Below the pieces are notes generated by a model that did not search any database, had not been told where the DNA came from, and worked only from the letters and a program-made list of their open reading frames with translations. This document shows, piece by piece, positions 7,835-16,499 of a stretch of DNA of 64,000 nucleotides. Both the position numbers and the translations under genes were made by a program. Position 1 is the stretch's first letter. Each line of letters opens with the position of its first letter. The stretch comes from Comamonas granuli NBRC 101663 (GTDB taxonomy: Bacteria > Pseudomonadota > Gammaproteobacteria > Burkholderiales > Burkholderiaceae_C), in the NCBI RefSeq assembly GCF_000739995.1, contig NZ_BBJX01000007.1, forward strand, positions 62,001 to 126,000, read 5' to 3'.

Positions 7835-9316
7835 TCACTGGAATGCCACTTCGGCAAAGCTGCGCAGCTTGCGGCTGTGCAGGCGCTGCACGCCGCCGGC
7901 GCGCAGGATGGCGATGGCGCGCATGCCGATGCGCAGGTGCTGGTCCACGCGCTCGCGGTAGAAGTGGTTGGCCATACCGGGCAGCTTGATCTCGCCGTGC
8001 AGCGGCTTGTCGGAGACGCACAGCAGCGTGCCATAGGGCACGCGGAAGCGGAAACCGTTGGCGGCGATGGTGGCGCTCTCCATGTCCAGCGCCACGGCGC
8101 GGCTCTGGGAAAAGCGGCGCTGGGGCAGGTTGTCGGGCAGCAGCTCCCAGTTGCGGTTGTCGGTGCTGGCCACGGTGCCGGTGCGCATGATGCGCTTGAG
8201 CTGGTCCTGCGGCATTTGCGTCACGTCGGCCACGGCCTGCTCCAGCGCCACCTGGATCTCGGCCAGCGCGGGGATGGGCACCCACAGCGGCAGGTCCTCG
8301 TCGAGCACATGGTCCTCGCGCACATAGGCATGCGCGAGCACGTAGTCGCCCAGTTGCTGGCTGTTGCGCAGGCCGGCACAGTGGCCCAGCATGAGCCAGG
8401 CGTGCGGGCGCAGCACGGCGATGTGGTCGGTGATGGTCTTGGCGTTGGCCGGGCCCACGCCGATGTTGACCATGGTGATGCCGCTGCGGTCCGGGCGCAC
8501 GAGGTGGTAGGCCGGCATCTGCGGCAGGCGCGGCGGCGGCGCGCCGAGCTCGTCGCCCGGCTCGGCCGCCAGGCCCGCGCGGCGCGTGACCACGTTGCCG
8601 GGTTCGATGAAGGCGGTGTATTCGCTGTCGGGCTTGGCCATCTCGGCGTGGCCCAGGCGCACGAACTCGTCGATGTAGAACTGGTAGTTGGTGAACAGCA
8701 CGAAGTTCTGGAACCACTCGGGCTGCGTGCCCGTGTAGTGGCGCAGGCGGTGCAGCGAGTAGTCCACGCGCGGCGCGGTGAACAGCGACAGCGGCTGGGC
8801 CTCGCCCGGGCGGTGCTGGTGCGTGCCGTTGGCGATGCCGTCATCCATGGCGGCGAGGTCGGGCAGGTCGAACAGGTCGCGCATGAGCATGCGCCGCTCG
8901 GGGCTCAGCGTGCCTTCCACGTGGTCGTGCTCGGCGAAGGAGAAGTGGATGGGAATGGGGTGCTGGCTGGTGCCCACTTCCAGCTCCACGCCGTGGCTGC
9001 GGCGCAGCAGGTGGAACTGTTCCAGGTAGTAGTCGGAGAACAGGTCGGGGCGCGTGAGCGTGGTCTCGTAGCGCCCGGGCCCCTCGACGAAGCCATAGGC
9101 CAGCGGCGTGGCGGCGCGCGCCACGGTGCTGGTCTGGATGCGCACGAAGGGGTAGAAGGCGCGCACGGGCGCATGCGGCGTGCGGCCGGCGACAAAGCCC
9201 TGCATGGCGCTGCGCAGGTGGCCGATCTGCTGCTGGTAGATGCGCTGCACCTGGGCCAGGGCCTGGGCCGGGTCGGTGTGCTGCGTGGGGGCGATGAACT
9301 CGGGAATGAGGTGCAT
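7835..9316 (-). CDS. amn: AMP nucleosidase
   Basis: A 493-residue cytoplasmic enzyme that hydrolyses AMP to adenine and ribose 5-phosphate, linking adenylate pool control to purine salvage. The length is close to that of E. coli Amn (484). The N-terminal domain (FYPFVRIQTSTVARA, SYGFVEGPGRYETTLTRP-like segment) is followed by the nucleoside-phosphorylase-fold catalytic domain (ITMVNIGVGPANAKTITDH, AWLMLGHCAGLRNSQQLGDYVLAHAY, ALDMESATIAANGFRFRVPYGTLLCVSDKPLHGE). The ATG at 9316 begins MHLIPEFIAP. No ribosome site precedes it; GACAAT ends 6 bases before the ATG, so this may be a leaderless message. Confidence 0.93.
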   Translation of the reverse strand: MHLIPEFIAPTQHTDPAQALAQVQRIYQQQIGHLRSAMQGFVAGRTPHAPVRAFYPFVRIQTSTVARAATPLAYGFVEGPGRYETTLTRPDLFSDYYLEQFHLLRRSHGVELEVGTSQHPIPIHFSFAEHDHVEGTLSPERRMLMRDLFDLPDLAAMDDGIANGTHQHRPGEAQPLSLFTAPRVDYSLHRLRHYTGTQPEWFQNFVLFTNYQFYIDEFVRLGHAEMAKPDSEYTAFIEPGNVVTRRAGLAAEPGDELGAPPPRLPQMPAYHLVRPDRSGITMVNIGVGPANAKTITDHIAVLRPHAWLMLGHCAGLRNSQQLGDYVLAHAYVREDHVLDEDLPLWVPIPALAEIQVALEQAVADVTQMPQDQLKRIMRTGTVASTDNRNWELLPDNLPQRRFSQSRAVALDMESATIAANGFRFRVPYGTLLCVSDKPLHGEIKLPGMANHFYRERVDQHLRIGMRAIAILRAGGVQRLHSRKLRSFAEVAFQ

Positions 9317-9322
9317 GGCCGT

Positions 9323-9328
9323 ATTGTC
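9323..9328 (-). promoter_or_regulatory. Candidate -10 of amn (leaderless)
   Basis: GACAAT on the minus strand, 6 bases before the amn ATG, with no Shine-Dalgarno between. No good -35 is visible. Confidence 0.35.
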
Positions 9329-9341
9329 CACGCGCCGTGTG

Positions 9342-11420
9342 TCAGCCCGGTGGTGGCGCCGTGCCCAGCCAGCGGCGCGTGTCCTGCGCGTCCATGGGCG
9401 GCGAGAGCAGGTAGCCCTGCACCATGTCGCAGCCCAGGGAGCGCAGCAGCGCCATCTGCGCCGCGTTCTCCACGCCTTCGGCCACGGTGCGCATCTGCAG
9501 GCTGCGCCCCATCTGCACGATGGCGGTGACGATGGCCACGTCGTCGCTGTGGCCCGGGGTGTCGAGCACGAAGGAGCGGTCGATCTTGAGCTTGTCGATG
9601 GGGTAGCGCTTGAGGTAGGCGAGCGAGGAATAGCCCGTGCCGAAGTCGTCCACCGCAATGCCCACGCCCAGCGCCTTGAGCGCGTGCAGGGTGTCTATGG
9701 TCTGGCCGGTGTGGTGCATGAGCACGGATTCGGTCAGCTCGATCTCCAGGTACTGCGGCGCCAGGCCGGTGGTGGTCAGCACCTCGGCGATCTCCTGCAC
9801 CAGGTCGCGCTGGCGGAACTCCAGGCCCGAGAGGTTCACCGCCACGGGCACCAGCGCCAGGCCCTCGTCCTGCCAGGCCTTGAGCTGGCGGCAGGCCGCG
9901 TGCAGCACCCAGCGGCCGATGGCGGCGATCAGGCCGCGCTGCTCGGCAAAGCCGATGAACTCCTCCGGCCCCACCAGCCCGCGCACCGGGTGGCGCCAGC
10001 GCACCAGCGCCTCCAGGCCCTGCAGCCGGCCGTCCTGCAGGCTGATCTGGGGCTGGTAGTGCAGCACGAAGGCCTGCGCCGCGATGGCCTCGCGCAACTG
10101 GCGCTCGCGCTCGAGCACCTCCAGGGCGCGCGTGCCCATGCCGCTCTGGAAGCGCTGGCGCCGCCCGGGGCCGGTCTGCTTGGCGTGGTACATGGCGGCG
10201 TCGGCGTGGCGCAGCAGGGCATCGCCGCTGTGGCCGTCCTCGGGGAACAGGCTGATGCCGATCGACAGCGACATCGTCACCGTGTGCGCGCCCAGTGCGC
10301 AGGGCGTCTGCATGGCGTGCAGCAGTTGGTCGGCCACGGCCGTGGCCTCCTCGGGCGTGGCCAGCGGGGCGAGCACCAGGGCGAACTCGTCGGCGCCCAG
10401 GCGCGCCACCACGTCGGCCTGGCGTGCGCACTGGCGAATGCGCGCCGCCACTTCGCGCAGCACCTCGTCGCCCGCGTGCTGGCCCAGCGAGTCGTTCACC
10501 GTCTTGAAGTGGTCGATGTTGGCCAGCAGCACCGCGGCGTGCTGCGGGCCCTGCCCGGCCTGCAGCAGCCGGCGCTCGAGCTGCTCCATCAGGTGGCGCC
10601 GGTGGGGCAGGCCGGTCAGCGGGTCGTGCAGCCGGGCAAAGGCCTCGCGCTCCTGGGCCTGCTTGCGCGCCGTGATGTCGCGCAGCACGGCCACGCGGTA
10701 GTCTGCGACCGGCTCGCGCATGGTCTTGCCCACCACCTCCACGGGGATGCTGCGCCCGTCCTGGTGCTGCACGGCGATTTCGTAGTGGTCCTCGCGCCCC
10801 TGGCGCATGTATTCGCGCGTGGTGGCGTGCCACTGCGGGCTGATGAACTGAAAGATCGACTGGCCCAGCATCTCGTGCAGCGGCCGGCCCGTGAGACGGC
10901 ACAAGGCCTCGTTGCCGTCGAGGATGATGCCGTCGCGGTGGAACACGATGGCTTCCTCGGTCGCCGCGGCGAATTTGCGCATGCTCTCGGCGCTCTGGCG
11001 CACCGCGCGCTCGGCACGCCAGCGCTCGGTGATGTCGGTGATGAGCACAAACGCGCCCACGGGCACGGTCGTGCCGTCGAAATGCGGCAGCAGGTTGACC
11101 TCGATCATGCGCATCTCGCCACTGGACAGTGTCTGCTCGCGCGTGTAGCGCACCGCCTCGCCGTGCGCGCAGCGCTCGGCATAGGGGCGGATGACCTCCC
11201 AGGCGTCGGCGCCGACGATTTGCTCGGTCGTCAGGCCGCGCACGGACTGCACGGTATGCCCGTACTGCACCGCGTAGGCCCGGTTGGCAAAGCGGCAGCG
11301 CATGCCCGGCAGCTCGAAGTAGGCGATGAGCGCGGGCACGGCATCCGCGATCAGACGCAGGAGCTTCTCGTCCTGGTCCGCCGGGGAGGACACCGGGGCA
11401 TCGACAGCGGAATGCGGCAT
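9342..11420 (-). CDS. PAS-PAS-GGDEF-EAL cyclic-di-GMP protein with GADEF motif
   Basis: A 692-residue soluble signalling protein with no membrane segment. Two PAS domains (about 20-140 and 145-255), a GGDEF domain (about 260-425) and an EAL domain (about 440-690). The signature is GADEF (residues 342-346) instead of GG(D/E)EF, so cyclase activity is doubtful; the product-inhibition site RxxD (RQAD, 333-336) remains. The EAL half looks intact: LEALVRW, VNLSGLEF, LEIELTES, DDFGTGYSSL, KLKIDRSFV, AEGVE. It is therefore likely a c-di-GMP phosphodiesterase tuned by its PAS and degenerate GGDEF domains. In-frame GTG codons at 11444 and 11453 are alternative starts; TATAAC lies just upstream of them. 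Confidence 0.88.
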   Translation of the reverse strand: MPHSAVDAPVSSPADQDEKLLRLIADAVPALIAYFELPGMRCRFANRAYAVQYGHTVQSVRGLTTEQIVGADAWEVIRPYAERCAHGEAVRYTREQTLSSGEMRMIEVNLLPHFDGTTVPVGAFVLITDITERWRAERAVRQSAESMRKFAAATEEAIVFHRDGIILDGNEALCRLTGRPLHEMLGQSIFQFISPQWHATTREYMRQGREDHYEIAVQHQDGRSIPVEVVGKTMREPVADYRVAVLRDITARKQAQEREAFARLHDPLTGLPHRRHLMEQLERRLLQAGQGPQHAAVLLANIDHFKTVNDSLGQHAGDEVLREVAARIRQCARQADVVARLGADEFALVLAPLATPEEATAVADQLLHAMQTPCALGAHTVTMSLSIGISLFPEDGHSGDALLRHADAAMYHAKQTGPGRRQRFQSGMGTRALEVLERERQLREAIAAQAFVLHYQPQISLQDGRLQGLEALVRWRHPVRGLVGPEEFIGFAEQRGLIAAIGRWVLHAACRQLKAWQDEGLALVPVAVNLSGLEFRQRDLVQEIAEVLTTTGLAPQYLEIELTESVLMHHTGQTIDTLHALKALGVGIAVDDFGTGYSSLAYLKRYPIDKLKIDRSFVLDTPGHSDDVAIVTAIVQMGRSLQMRTVAEGVENAAQMALLRSLGCDMVQGYLLSPPMDAQDTRRWLGTAPPPG

Positions 11421-11516
11421 GGATGCAATAGCCTGACCGGGCACAGCGCCCACCCTGGTTATAGCCGATTGCCGGCCGGCGGGCCATGCCCTCTTGCCCT
11501 CTGGGGGCGGGTCGGC

Positions 11517-12245
11517 TCAGGGGGGTGCGCCGGCCTGCTCCAGCATCTGCACCATGGCGGCATAGTGGCGCTGGCGCGCCAGTTGCAGCGGCGTGTTGCC
11601 GTGGCGGTCGGCCAGCCGGGTGCTGGCGCCGGCCTCCAGCAGCGCCTGCAGCGTGGCCTGGTGGCGCGGCCCGCCGTCGCCGAGCACGATGGACTCGATC
11701 AGCGCCGTCCAGTACAGGTTGTTCACATGGTCCAGCGGCGCGCCGGCGGCGATGAGCTGGCGCACCACGCCCGCGTGTCCCAGGTGGGCGGCGGCGATCA
11801 GCGCCGTACCGTCGTAGCGGCTGGTCACCTGCCTGGCGCTGGCGCCCAGCTGCAGCAGCAGGCGCAGTGTGTCCTCGTCGTCGGCGACGGCGGCGATGGT
11901 CACGGCGTCGTAGCGGTCGTTCTCCAGCAGGTCGAGCGCCGCGCCCGCCTGCGCCAGCAGGCGCACGGCCTCGCGCTGGCGCGCAAAGGTGGCCACGTGC
12001 AGCGGCGTGCGGCCCTGGGCGTCGCGCGCATTCAGCGTGCCCGCGTCGGGCCGCCCGGCCAGCAGGCGCTGCAGCGCCGGCACATCGCCGCGCGCGGCGG
12101 CGGCGTGCAGGCCCTGGTAGGCGGCGATCTCGCTGGCGGTGGGGGGCACCTGGGCCTCAGCCGAGGGTGCCAGGGCCAGGCCGGCGGCCAGGCCGGCGCC
12201 TGCCAGGGCGTGCCGCACCAGGCGGTGTGCTGCGCTGCGGGCCAT
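11517..12245 (-). CDS. Secreted ankyrin-repeat protein
   Basis: A 242-residue protein with a signal peptide (residues 1-31, cleavage after AEA) and about six ankyrin repeats covering the rest (GLHAAAARGDVPALQRLL, GRTPLHVATFARQREAVRLL, DGTALIAAAHLGHAGVVRQL, GNTPLQLARQRHYAAMVQML). It is therefore predicted to be periplasmic. Periplasmic ankyrin proteins such as Pseudomonas AnkB support periplasmic catalase; no catalase gene is in this window. It follows the HbpS-like gene by 3 bases on the same strand, so the two are probably co-transcribed, downstream of the two-component genes. Partner unknown. Confidence 0.82.
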   Translation of the reverse strand: MARSAAHRLVRHALAGAGLAAGLALAPSAEAQVPPTASEIAAYQGLHAAAARGDVPALQRLLAGRPDAGTLNARDAQGRTPLHVATFARQREAVRLLAQAGAALDLLENDRYDAVTIAAVADDEDTLRLLLQLGASARQVTSRYDGTALIAAAHLGHAGVVRQLIAAGAPLDHVNNLYWTALIESIVLGDGGPRHQATLQALLEAGASTRLADRHGNTPLQLARQRHYAAMVQMLEQAGAPP

Positions 12246-12248
12246 GGT

Positions 12249-12740
12249 TTACTTCAGTTGGTCTTGGACCTTGGCAAGCGCCGCCATGGCGCACTGCTCG
12301 TCCAGGTGGCCGCCGGGCGCGCCACCCACGCCCACGGCGCCGATGACCTCGTTGCCCACCTTCACCGGCACGCCGCCGCCCAGCAGCAGGTAGCCGGGGA
12401 TCTGGCCCAGGTTGGCCGCGGCGGGGTTCTTCTGCGCGCCTTCCATGATGGCCTGCGTGGTGTTCTTGGCCGAGGCCGAGGTGTAGGCCTTGAGGCGGCT
12501 GGCCTCCAGCGTGTGCGGGCCGGCATTGTCGGCGCGCTGCACGGCGCGCACGGTGCCGGCGCGGTCCACCACCGTGGCCGTCACGTTGTAGCCGGCGGCG
12601 GTACAGGCGGCGACGGTGTGCGCGGCGATCTGGTTGGCCAGGTCGAGCGACATATTGCGCTCGGTGCGCACGCCTTCGGCGCTGGCGGCCGTGGCGATGA
12701 AGGCGAGGGCGATGGCGGTGGTCTTGAAGGCGTGGTGCAT
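12249..12740 (-). CDS. Secreted HbpS/GlcG-family protein (heme-binding type)
   Basis: A 163-residue protein with a clear signal peptide (residues 1-21, ATAASA cleavage site) and a single HbpS/GlcG (DUF336) domain: LDLANQIAAHTVAACTAAGYNVTATVVD, KAYTSASAKNTT, LGGGVPVKVGNEVIGAVGVGGAPGGHLDEQCA. Streptomyces HbpS binds heme outside the cell and modulates the sensor kinase SenS; GlcG-type proteins also accompany oxidation operons of unknown role. The export signal and the adjacent kinase-regulator pair favour a sensing accessory role here, which is inference. The start at 12740 has a GGAGAA ribosome site. A perfect palindrome lies about 110 bases upstream. Confidence 0.82.
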   Translation of the reverse strand: MHHAFKTTAIALAFIATAASAEGVRTERNMSLDLANQIAAHTVAACTAAGYNVTATVVDRAGTVRAVQRADNAGPHTLEASRLKAYTSASAKNTTQAIMEGAQKNPAAANLGQIPGYLLLGGGVPVKVGNEVIGAVGVGGAPGGHLDEQCAMAALAKVQDQLK

Positions 12741-12792
12741 GGCGTTCTCCGGTGTGTGTGCTTCGGCGCCACCCGTTGCGGCGCCGTGGGAG

Positions 12793-12863
12793 CACTGTAG
12801 AAAAAGCCGCCGCGCCGCGCCATGCGGACGGCTACGCGCGCGGCTCCGTAGAACTACGGAGCC
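12793..12863 (-). promoter_or_regulatory. Probable activator-dependent promoter of the HbpS-like gene with perfect palindrome
   Basis: A perfect 10-base-arm palindrome, GGCTCCGTAG-AA-CTACGGAGCC, lies at 12842-12863. On the minus strand a -10-like TACAGT is at 12798-12793, giving a likely start near 12786, with no good -35. The palindrome is then centred near -66, where FixJ-type regulators bind to activate (FixJ near -69 at nifA). The regulator gene is immediately upstream. It lacks a T tract, so a terminator is less likely. Confidence 0.55.
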
Positions 12864-12880
12864 CGCGCTGGGCGGGTGCC

Positions 12881-13504
12881 TTATTCCACCAGCGCGGCGT
12901 AGCGCCGGATGAGCTGGGCCAGCGAGTCCACGCCGAGCTTGGCGAACAGGTTGGCGCGGTGCGTCTCCACCGTGCGCGGCGAGAGGGTGAGTGCGCGGCC
13001 GATCTCCTTGTTCGTCAACCCCTCGACGATCAGGCCCAGCACCTCGCGCTCGCGCGGCGAGAGCTGGGCGTGGCGCTCGCGCGCCTGCTGGTCGGCCTGC
13101 TGGCGCTCGCGCGAGCGCACGTGCTGGCGCACGGCGTTCTGCAGGGCCTCGATGAGCACCTCGTCGTGCACCGGTTTTTCCAGGAACTCGGCCGCGCCGG
13201 CCTTGAAGGCGCGGCGGCACATGTCCACCGTGCCGTGGCCGGTGAGCAGGACCACGGGCTGGTCCGCGCCCTGGGCCTGGAGCTGCTCCAGCACGGCCAG
13301 GCCACTGGTGCCGGGCATGCGCACGTCGAGCACGATGGCGCCGATGCTCGCGCGGTCGAACCCCGCCAGGAAGGCCTGCGGGTCGGCCCAGGCCTGCACG
13401 CGCAGGCCCACGGTGGCGATGAGCAGGGAGAGGCCCTCGCGCACGGCGGCGTCGTCGTCCACGAGGTGGATCAGGGGCGAGAGGGAGGGTGCGCTGTCGT
13501 TCAT
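12881..13504 (-). CDS. FixJ/NarL-type response regulator
   Basis: A 207-residue two-component regulator. The receiver domain has the acidic pair Asp16/Asp17, phospho-acceptor Asp60 (IVLDVRMPG), Thr87 and Lys110 (EFLEKPV). The output is a LuxR-type helix-turn-helix (about 149-195: [36 protein letters not shown]). The layout and the TGHGTVDM segment match the FixJ/TtrR/DctR-like branch rather than NarL itself. Its ATG overlaps the kinase stop by 4 bases (ATGA), so the pair is coupled. Probable target: the HbpS-ankyrin pair just downstream, through the palindrome at 12842. Confidence 0.9.
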   Translation of the reverse strand: MNDSAPSLSPLIHLVDDDAAVREGLSLLIATVGLRVQAWADPQAFLAGFDRASIGAIVLDVRMPGTSGLAVLEQLQAQGADQPVVLLTGHGTVDMCRRAFKAGAAEFLEKPVHDEVLIEALQNAVRQHVRSRERQQADQQARERHAQLSPREREVLGLIVEGLTNKEIGRALTLSPRTVETHRANLFAKLGVDSLAQLIRRYAALVE

Positions 13505-14985
13505 GGTGCGGAGGTGGCGGCGGGCAGCACGAGCACGAAGGCCGCCCCCCGGCCGTTGCCGGGGGCGAGTTGGAGGCTGGCGCCCATGGCCTGGGCCAGG
13601 CTCTCGCACAGCGGCAGGCCCAGCCCGAGGCCGCCCGCGCGCGTGGTGTAGAAGGGCTCGAACAGGCGCGCGCGCGCCTCGGGCGCAATGCCTGGGCCGT
13701 GGTCGCGCACGGTGAGCTGGACCTGGCCGGGGGTGGGCATGGCCAGGTGCAGCTCCAGGCGGCGCTCGGCGGCGGGCACCTGCTCCAGCGCCTGCAGCGC
13801 GTTCACCACGAGGTTGTGCACGATCTGCTGCAGCGCCACGGGCTCGGCGCGCACGGCGGGCAGACCGGGTTCGGTCCGCACCTCGGGCACCACGGCGCGG
13901 GCGCGGCATTCGGGCTCCAGCAGGTGCAGCGCGTCGTGCACGGCGGCCGGCAGCGCCAGGGATTGCACCTGGCCGGACAGGTCGGGGCGCTCGACCAGGC
14001 GGCGCAGCCGGCCCACCACGTCGGAGGCGCGCCGCGCCTGCTCCACGGTGCGGGCCATGGCGCTGCGCGCCGTGGCGATGTCGGGCGGTTCGTCGCCCAG
14101 CAGGCGCTGCGCCGCCTGGGTGCCCGAGAGCAGCGCGGTGAGGGGCTGGTTGAGTTCGTGCGCCATGCCGGCGGCCAGTTCGCCCAGGGTGTTCAGGCGC
14201 GCCACCTGGCCCAGGCGCAGCAGCTCCTCGGCGCGCCGGCGCGCCACGCGCTGGCGCCACAGCATCTGCGCGGCCACGGCGGCGGCGGCGGTGACCGCGC
14301 ACCAGCCCAGCATGGCGAGCCAGGGCAGCTCGTCCCAGCCGACCACGCGCTGCGCCACGACGTCGAAGGGCTGGCTGGGCGAGGCCAGGGTCTTGCGAAA
14401 GCCGTAGGCCCAGCCCTGTGTCGAGGTGCTTCCGGGCTGCACGGTGAAGGTCTGCCCGGCATGCTCCAGCGTCACGCGCACCGGGCTGCGGGCGCGGTCC
14501 ATGGGCCATTCCTCGCGCGGCACGCTGGCGTGCAGGTCGATGTGCAGGGCGTAGCTGGCGGGCGTGCTGGCCAGGACCAGGTGGTAGCGCCCGGCGGCCA
14601 GGTCCGGCCGGGCCAGCGCGGCGTGGCCGCTGGCGCGCGAGGCGGCCTCGGCGGCGTCCAGCCCCGGCGCGGCGGCGGGCCAGGTGCCGCCGGGTGCGCG
14701 GCGCAGCACGCCGAGGATCTGCGGGTACACCGCGGGCAGGCGCGCCAGCGCGGCATCGGCGCCGCCCTGGTCGGGCTCGGCGGGCTGCAGCAGCGCCAGG
14801 GTGGAGAGGATGGCGTCGTGCTGCACCATGCGCTGGCTCAGCAGGCGGTGGACGATGCGCGCATCCGTCTCGAAATCCGCCTGCAACTGCTGCAGCCGCG
14901 CATGCGCCAGCCACCCGGCGCCCACAGCGGCGGCCAGGATGCAGGCCAGCGCGGCGGCGGTGCGGCGGTGCCATGCCTTGTCCAT
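13501..14985 (-). CDS. Sensor histidine kinase with periplasmic sensor region
   Basis: A 494-residue inner-membrane kinase, partner of the downstream regulator. Membrane segments at about 8-27 and 226-243 bracket a ~200-residue periplasmic region (about 28-225), of the size of a PDC/CHASE-like sensor (DctB/TtrS-like). The cytoplasmic part has a short coiled segment, the H-box [16 protein letters not shown] with His276, an N-box (LVVNALQAL), and G-boxes [11 protein letters not shown] and [17 protein letters not shown]. There is no PAS domain in the cytoplasm. No ribosome site precedes the ATG; CAGAAT lies 7 bases upstream, suggesting a leaderless message. It is divergent from the CDF exporter gene. 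Confidence 0.9.
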   Translation of the reverse strand: MDKAWHRRTAAALACILAAAVGAGWLAHARLQQLQADFETDARIVHRLLSQRMVQHDAILSTLALLQPAEPDQGGADAALARLPAVYPQILGVLRRAPGGTWPAAAPGLDAAEAASRASGHAALARPDLAAGRYHLVLASTPASYALHIDLHASVPREEWPMDRARSPVRVTLEHAGQTFTVQPGSTSTQGWAYGFRKTLASPSQPFDVVAQRVVGWDELPWLAMLGWCAVTAAAAVAAQMLWRQRVARRRAEELLRLGQVARLNTLGELAAGMAHELNQPLTALLSGTQAAQRLLGDEPPDIATARSAMARTVEQARRASDVVGRLRRLVERPDLSGQVQSLALPAAVHDALHLLEPECRARAVVPEVRTEPGLPAVRAEPVALQQIVHNLVVNALQALEQVPAAERRLELHLAMPTPGQVQLTVRDHGPGIAPEARARLFEPFYTTRAGGLGLGLPLCESLAQAMGASLQLAPGNGRGAAFVLVLPAATSAP

Positions 14986-14992
14986 GGCGGCG

Positions 14993-14998
14993 ATTCTG
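14993..14998 (-). promoter_or_regulatory. Candidate -10 of the histidine-kinase gene
   Basis: CAGAAT on the minus strand, 7 bases before the kinase ATG, no ribosome site between. It fits the leaderless pattern seen at several genes here. Confidence 0.3.
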
Positions 14999-15065
14999 GC
15001 ACGGGGTGCGCGGTGCTGTCCTTGGGCTGGGCAAGGGCATGGATGGCTTGCCGGCCCCGCTCTGG

Positions 15066-15071
15066 TGTAAT
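15066..15071 (+). promoter_or_regulatory. Candidate -10 of the CDF exporter gene (leaderless)
   Basis: TGTAAT ends 8 bases before the ATG at 15080, with no Shine-Dalgarno. Transcription starting at the usual distance would begin at or within two bases of the start codon. Confidence 0.4.
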
Positions 15072-15079
15072 CCATAGCC

Positions 15080-16030
15080 ATGTCCGACACCGCCTTTTTC
15101 TCGCTCTCCCGGCTCACACCAGCCCATTTGCTGCGCGCCTCGGTGGTGGTGGCGCTGGCCACCATCGTGCTCAAGACGCTGGCCTGGTACGTGACGGGCT
15201 CCATGGGCATGCTGTCGGACGCCATGGAGTCCTTCGTCAACCTGGCCAGCGCCCTGTTCGCCCTGGCCATGGTGACCGTGGCGCAGATGCCGCCCGACGA
15301 GAACCACCCCTACGGCCACCACAAGGCGGAGTACTTCTCCTCGGGTTTCGAGGGCCTGCTCATCGTGGGCGTGGCCCTGGGCATTCTGTGGGCGGCGGCG
15401 CACCGCCTGTTCGACCCGCAGCCGCTGGAGCAGGTGGGCTGGGGCCTGGCGCTGTCGGTGCTCAGTTCGGCGCTCAACGGCCTGCTGGCCTGGGTGATGT
15501 TCCGCACGGCGCGCGAGCACCGCTCCATCGCCCTGGAGGCCGACGCGCGCCACCTCGTCACCGACGTGTGGACCTCTGCGGGCGTGGTCGCGGGCCTGGC
15601 CGGCGCCGCCCTCACGGGCTGGCTGTGGCTGGACGCCGTGGCCGCCATGCTGGTGGCGCTCAACATCCTCAAGGAGGGCGGGGAGCTGTGCTGGCGCTCG
15701 GCCCAGGGCCTGATGGACCAGGCCGTGGAGCCGGACGTGCAGGCCACCATCGAGGCCACGCTGCAAGGCTTCGTGCAGGGCCAGGCGCCGGGGGCGCTGC
15801 GGTTCGACCATGTCTCCACGCGCCGCGCCGGGCAGCGCCGCTTCGTGGACATGCACATGCACATGCCGGCCCATTGGACGCTGCACCACGCTGCCGCGCT
15901 GCGCGGCCAGGTCGAGCGCGCCCTGATGGCCGCCGTGCCCGGCCTGCGCGCCACCATCGAGCTGCTGCCCACCGATGTGGAGGCGCATGTCGACGATCTC
16001 CCCGACGCCCCCCGGGAGGGTGTGAAGTGA
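15080..16030 (+). CDS. Cation diffusion facilitator metal exporter
   Basis: A 316-residue inner-membrane divalent-metal/proton antiporter (Zn2+, Fe2+, Mn2+ or Co2+ family, FieF-like). Six membrane helices. Metal-site motifs are present: [10 protein letters not shown] in TM2, the [11 protein letters not shown] loop between TM2 and TM3, and [13 protein letters not shown] in TM5 (HxxxD). The C-terminal cytoplasmic domain has paired His residues ([18 protein letters not shown]). The Asp/His/Asp set fits zinc or iron, but the specificity is not certain. It overlaps the start of dtd by 4 bases, so the two are co-translated. A manganese-type riboswitch controls the nearby TerC gene, but lies on the other strand. 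Confidence 0.92.
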   Translation: MSDTAFFSLSRLTPAHLLRASVVVALATIVLKTLAWYVTGSMGMLSDAMESFVNLASALFALAMVTVAQMPPDENHPYGHHKAEYFSSGFEGLLIVGVALGILWAAAHRLFDPQPLEQVGWGLALSVLSSALNGLLAWVMFRTAREHRSIALEADARHLVTDVWTSAGVVAGLAGAALTGWLWLDAVAAMLVALNILKEGGELCWRSAQGLMDQAVEPDVQATIEATLQGFVQGQAPGALRFDHVSTRRAGQRRFVDMHMHMPAHWTLHHAAALRGQVERALMAAVPGLRATIELLPTDVEAHVDDLPDAPREGVK

Positions 16031-16485
16031 TCAGCGTCTTGCAGCGCGTGCGCGCAGCACGTGTCGAGGTACAGGGGCAGACCGTGGGCGCCATCGGCGC
16101 CGGCCTGCTGGTGCTGGTGTGCGCCGAGCGCGGCGACACCGAGCAGGAGGCCGACAGGCTGCTGGCCAAGATGCTCAAGCTGCGCATCTTCAGCGACGCG
16201 GCCGGCAAGATGAACCTGAGCCTGCAGGAGGTGGGCGGCGGCCTGCTGCTCGTGAGCCAGTTCACGCTGGCGGCCGACACCTCCAGCGGCAACCGCCCCG
16301 GCTTCAGCCAAGCGGCGGCGCCGGACGCAGGGCGCCGGCTGTTCGACTACCTGGTGCAGCAGGCGCGCGCCCTGCACCCCGTGGTGCAGACAGGGCAGTT
16401 CGCCGCCGACATGCAGGTGCACCTGGTCAACGACGGGCCGGTGACCATTCCGCTGCGCATCGCGCCCGCCGCCGCGCCGGTGTGA
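16027..16485 (+). CDS. dtd: D-aminoacyl-tRNA deacylase
   Basis: A 152-residue cytoplasmic enzyme that removes D-amino acids mischarged onto tRNA (also glycine from tRNA-Ala). The two family motifs are present: SQFTLAAD, and the cross-subunit NDGPVT with its Gly-Pro. Length matches E. coli Dtd (145) with a short C-terminal tail (APAAAPV). The start is a GTG at 16027 ([18 protein letters not shown]) that overlaps the exporter's stop as GTGA, so translation is by coupling. The pairing of dtd with a CDF gene probably reflects a short shared transcript rather than a shared function. Confidence 0.94.
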   Translation: MISVLQRVRAARVEVQGQTVGAIGAGLLVLVCAERGDTEQEADRLLAKMLKLRIFSDAAGKMNLSLQEVGGGLLLVSQFTLAADTSSGNRPGFSQAAAPDAGRRLFDYLVQQARALHPVVQTGQFAADMQVHLVNDGPVTIPLRIAPAAAPV

Positions 16486-16499
16486 GCGGCGCGCGGCCT

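Noticed and set aside
9240-12800. Plus-strand open frame spanning several minus-strand genes
   Set aside because: Crosses gene boundaries of amn, the GGDEF-EAL gene, the ankyrin gene and the HbpS gene; low-complexity product with no ribosome site.
12842-12863. Palindrome as terminator of the response-regulator gene
   Set aside because: No T tract on either side and only 18 bases past the stop; an operator fits better, although read-through control is not excluded.
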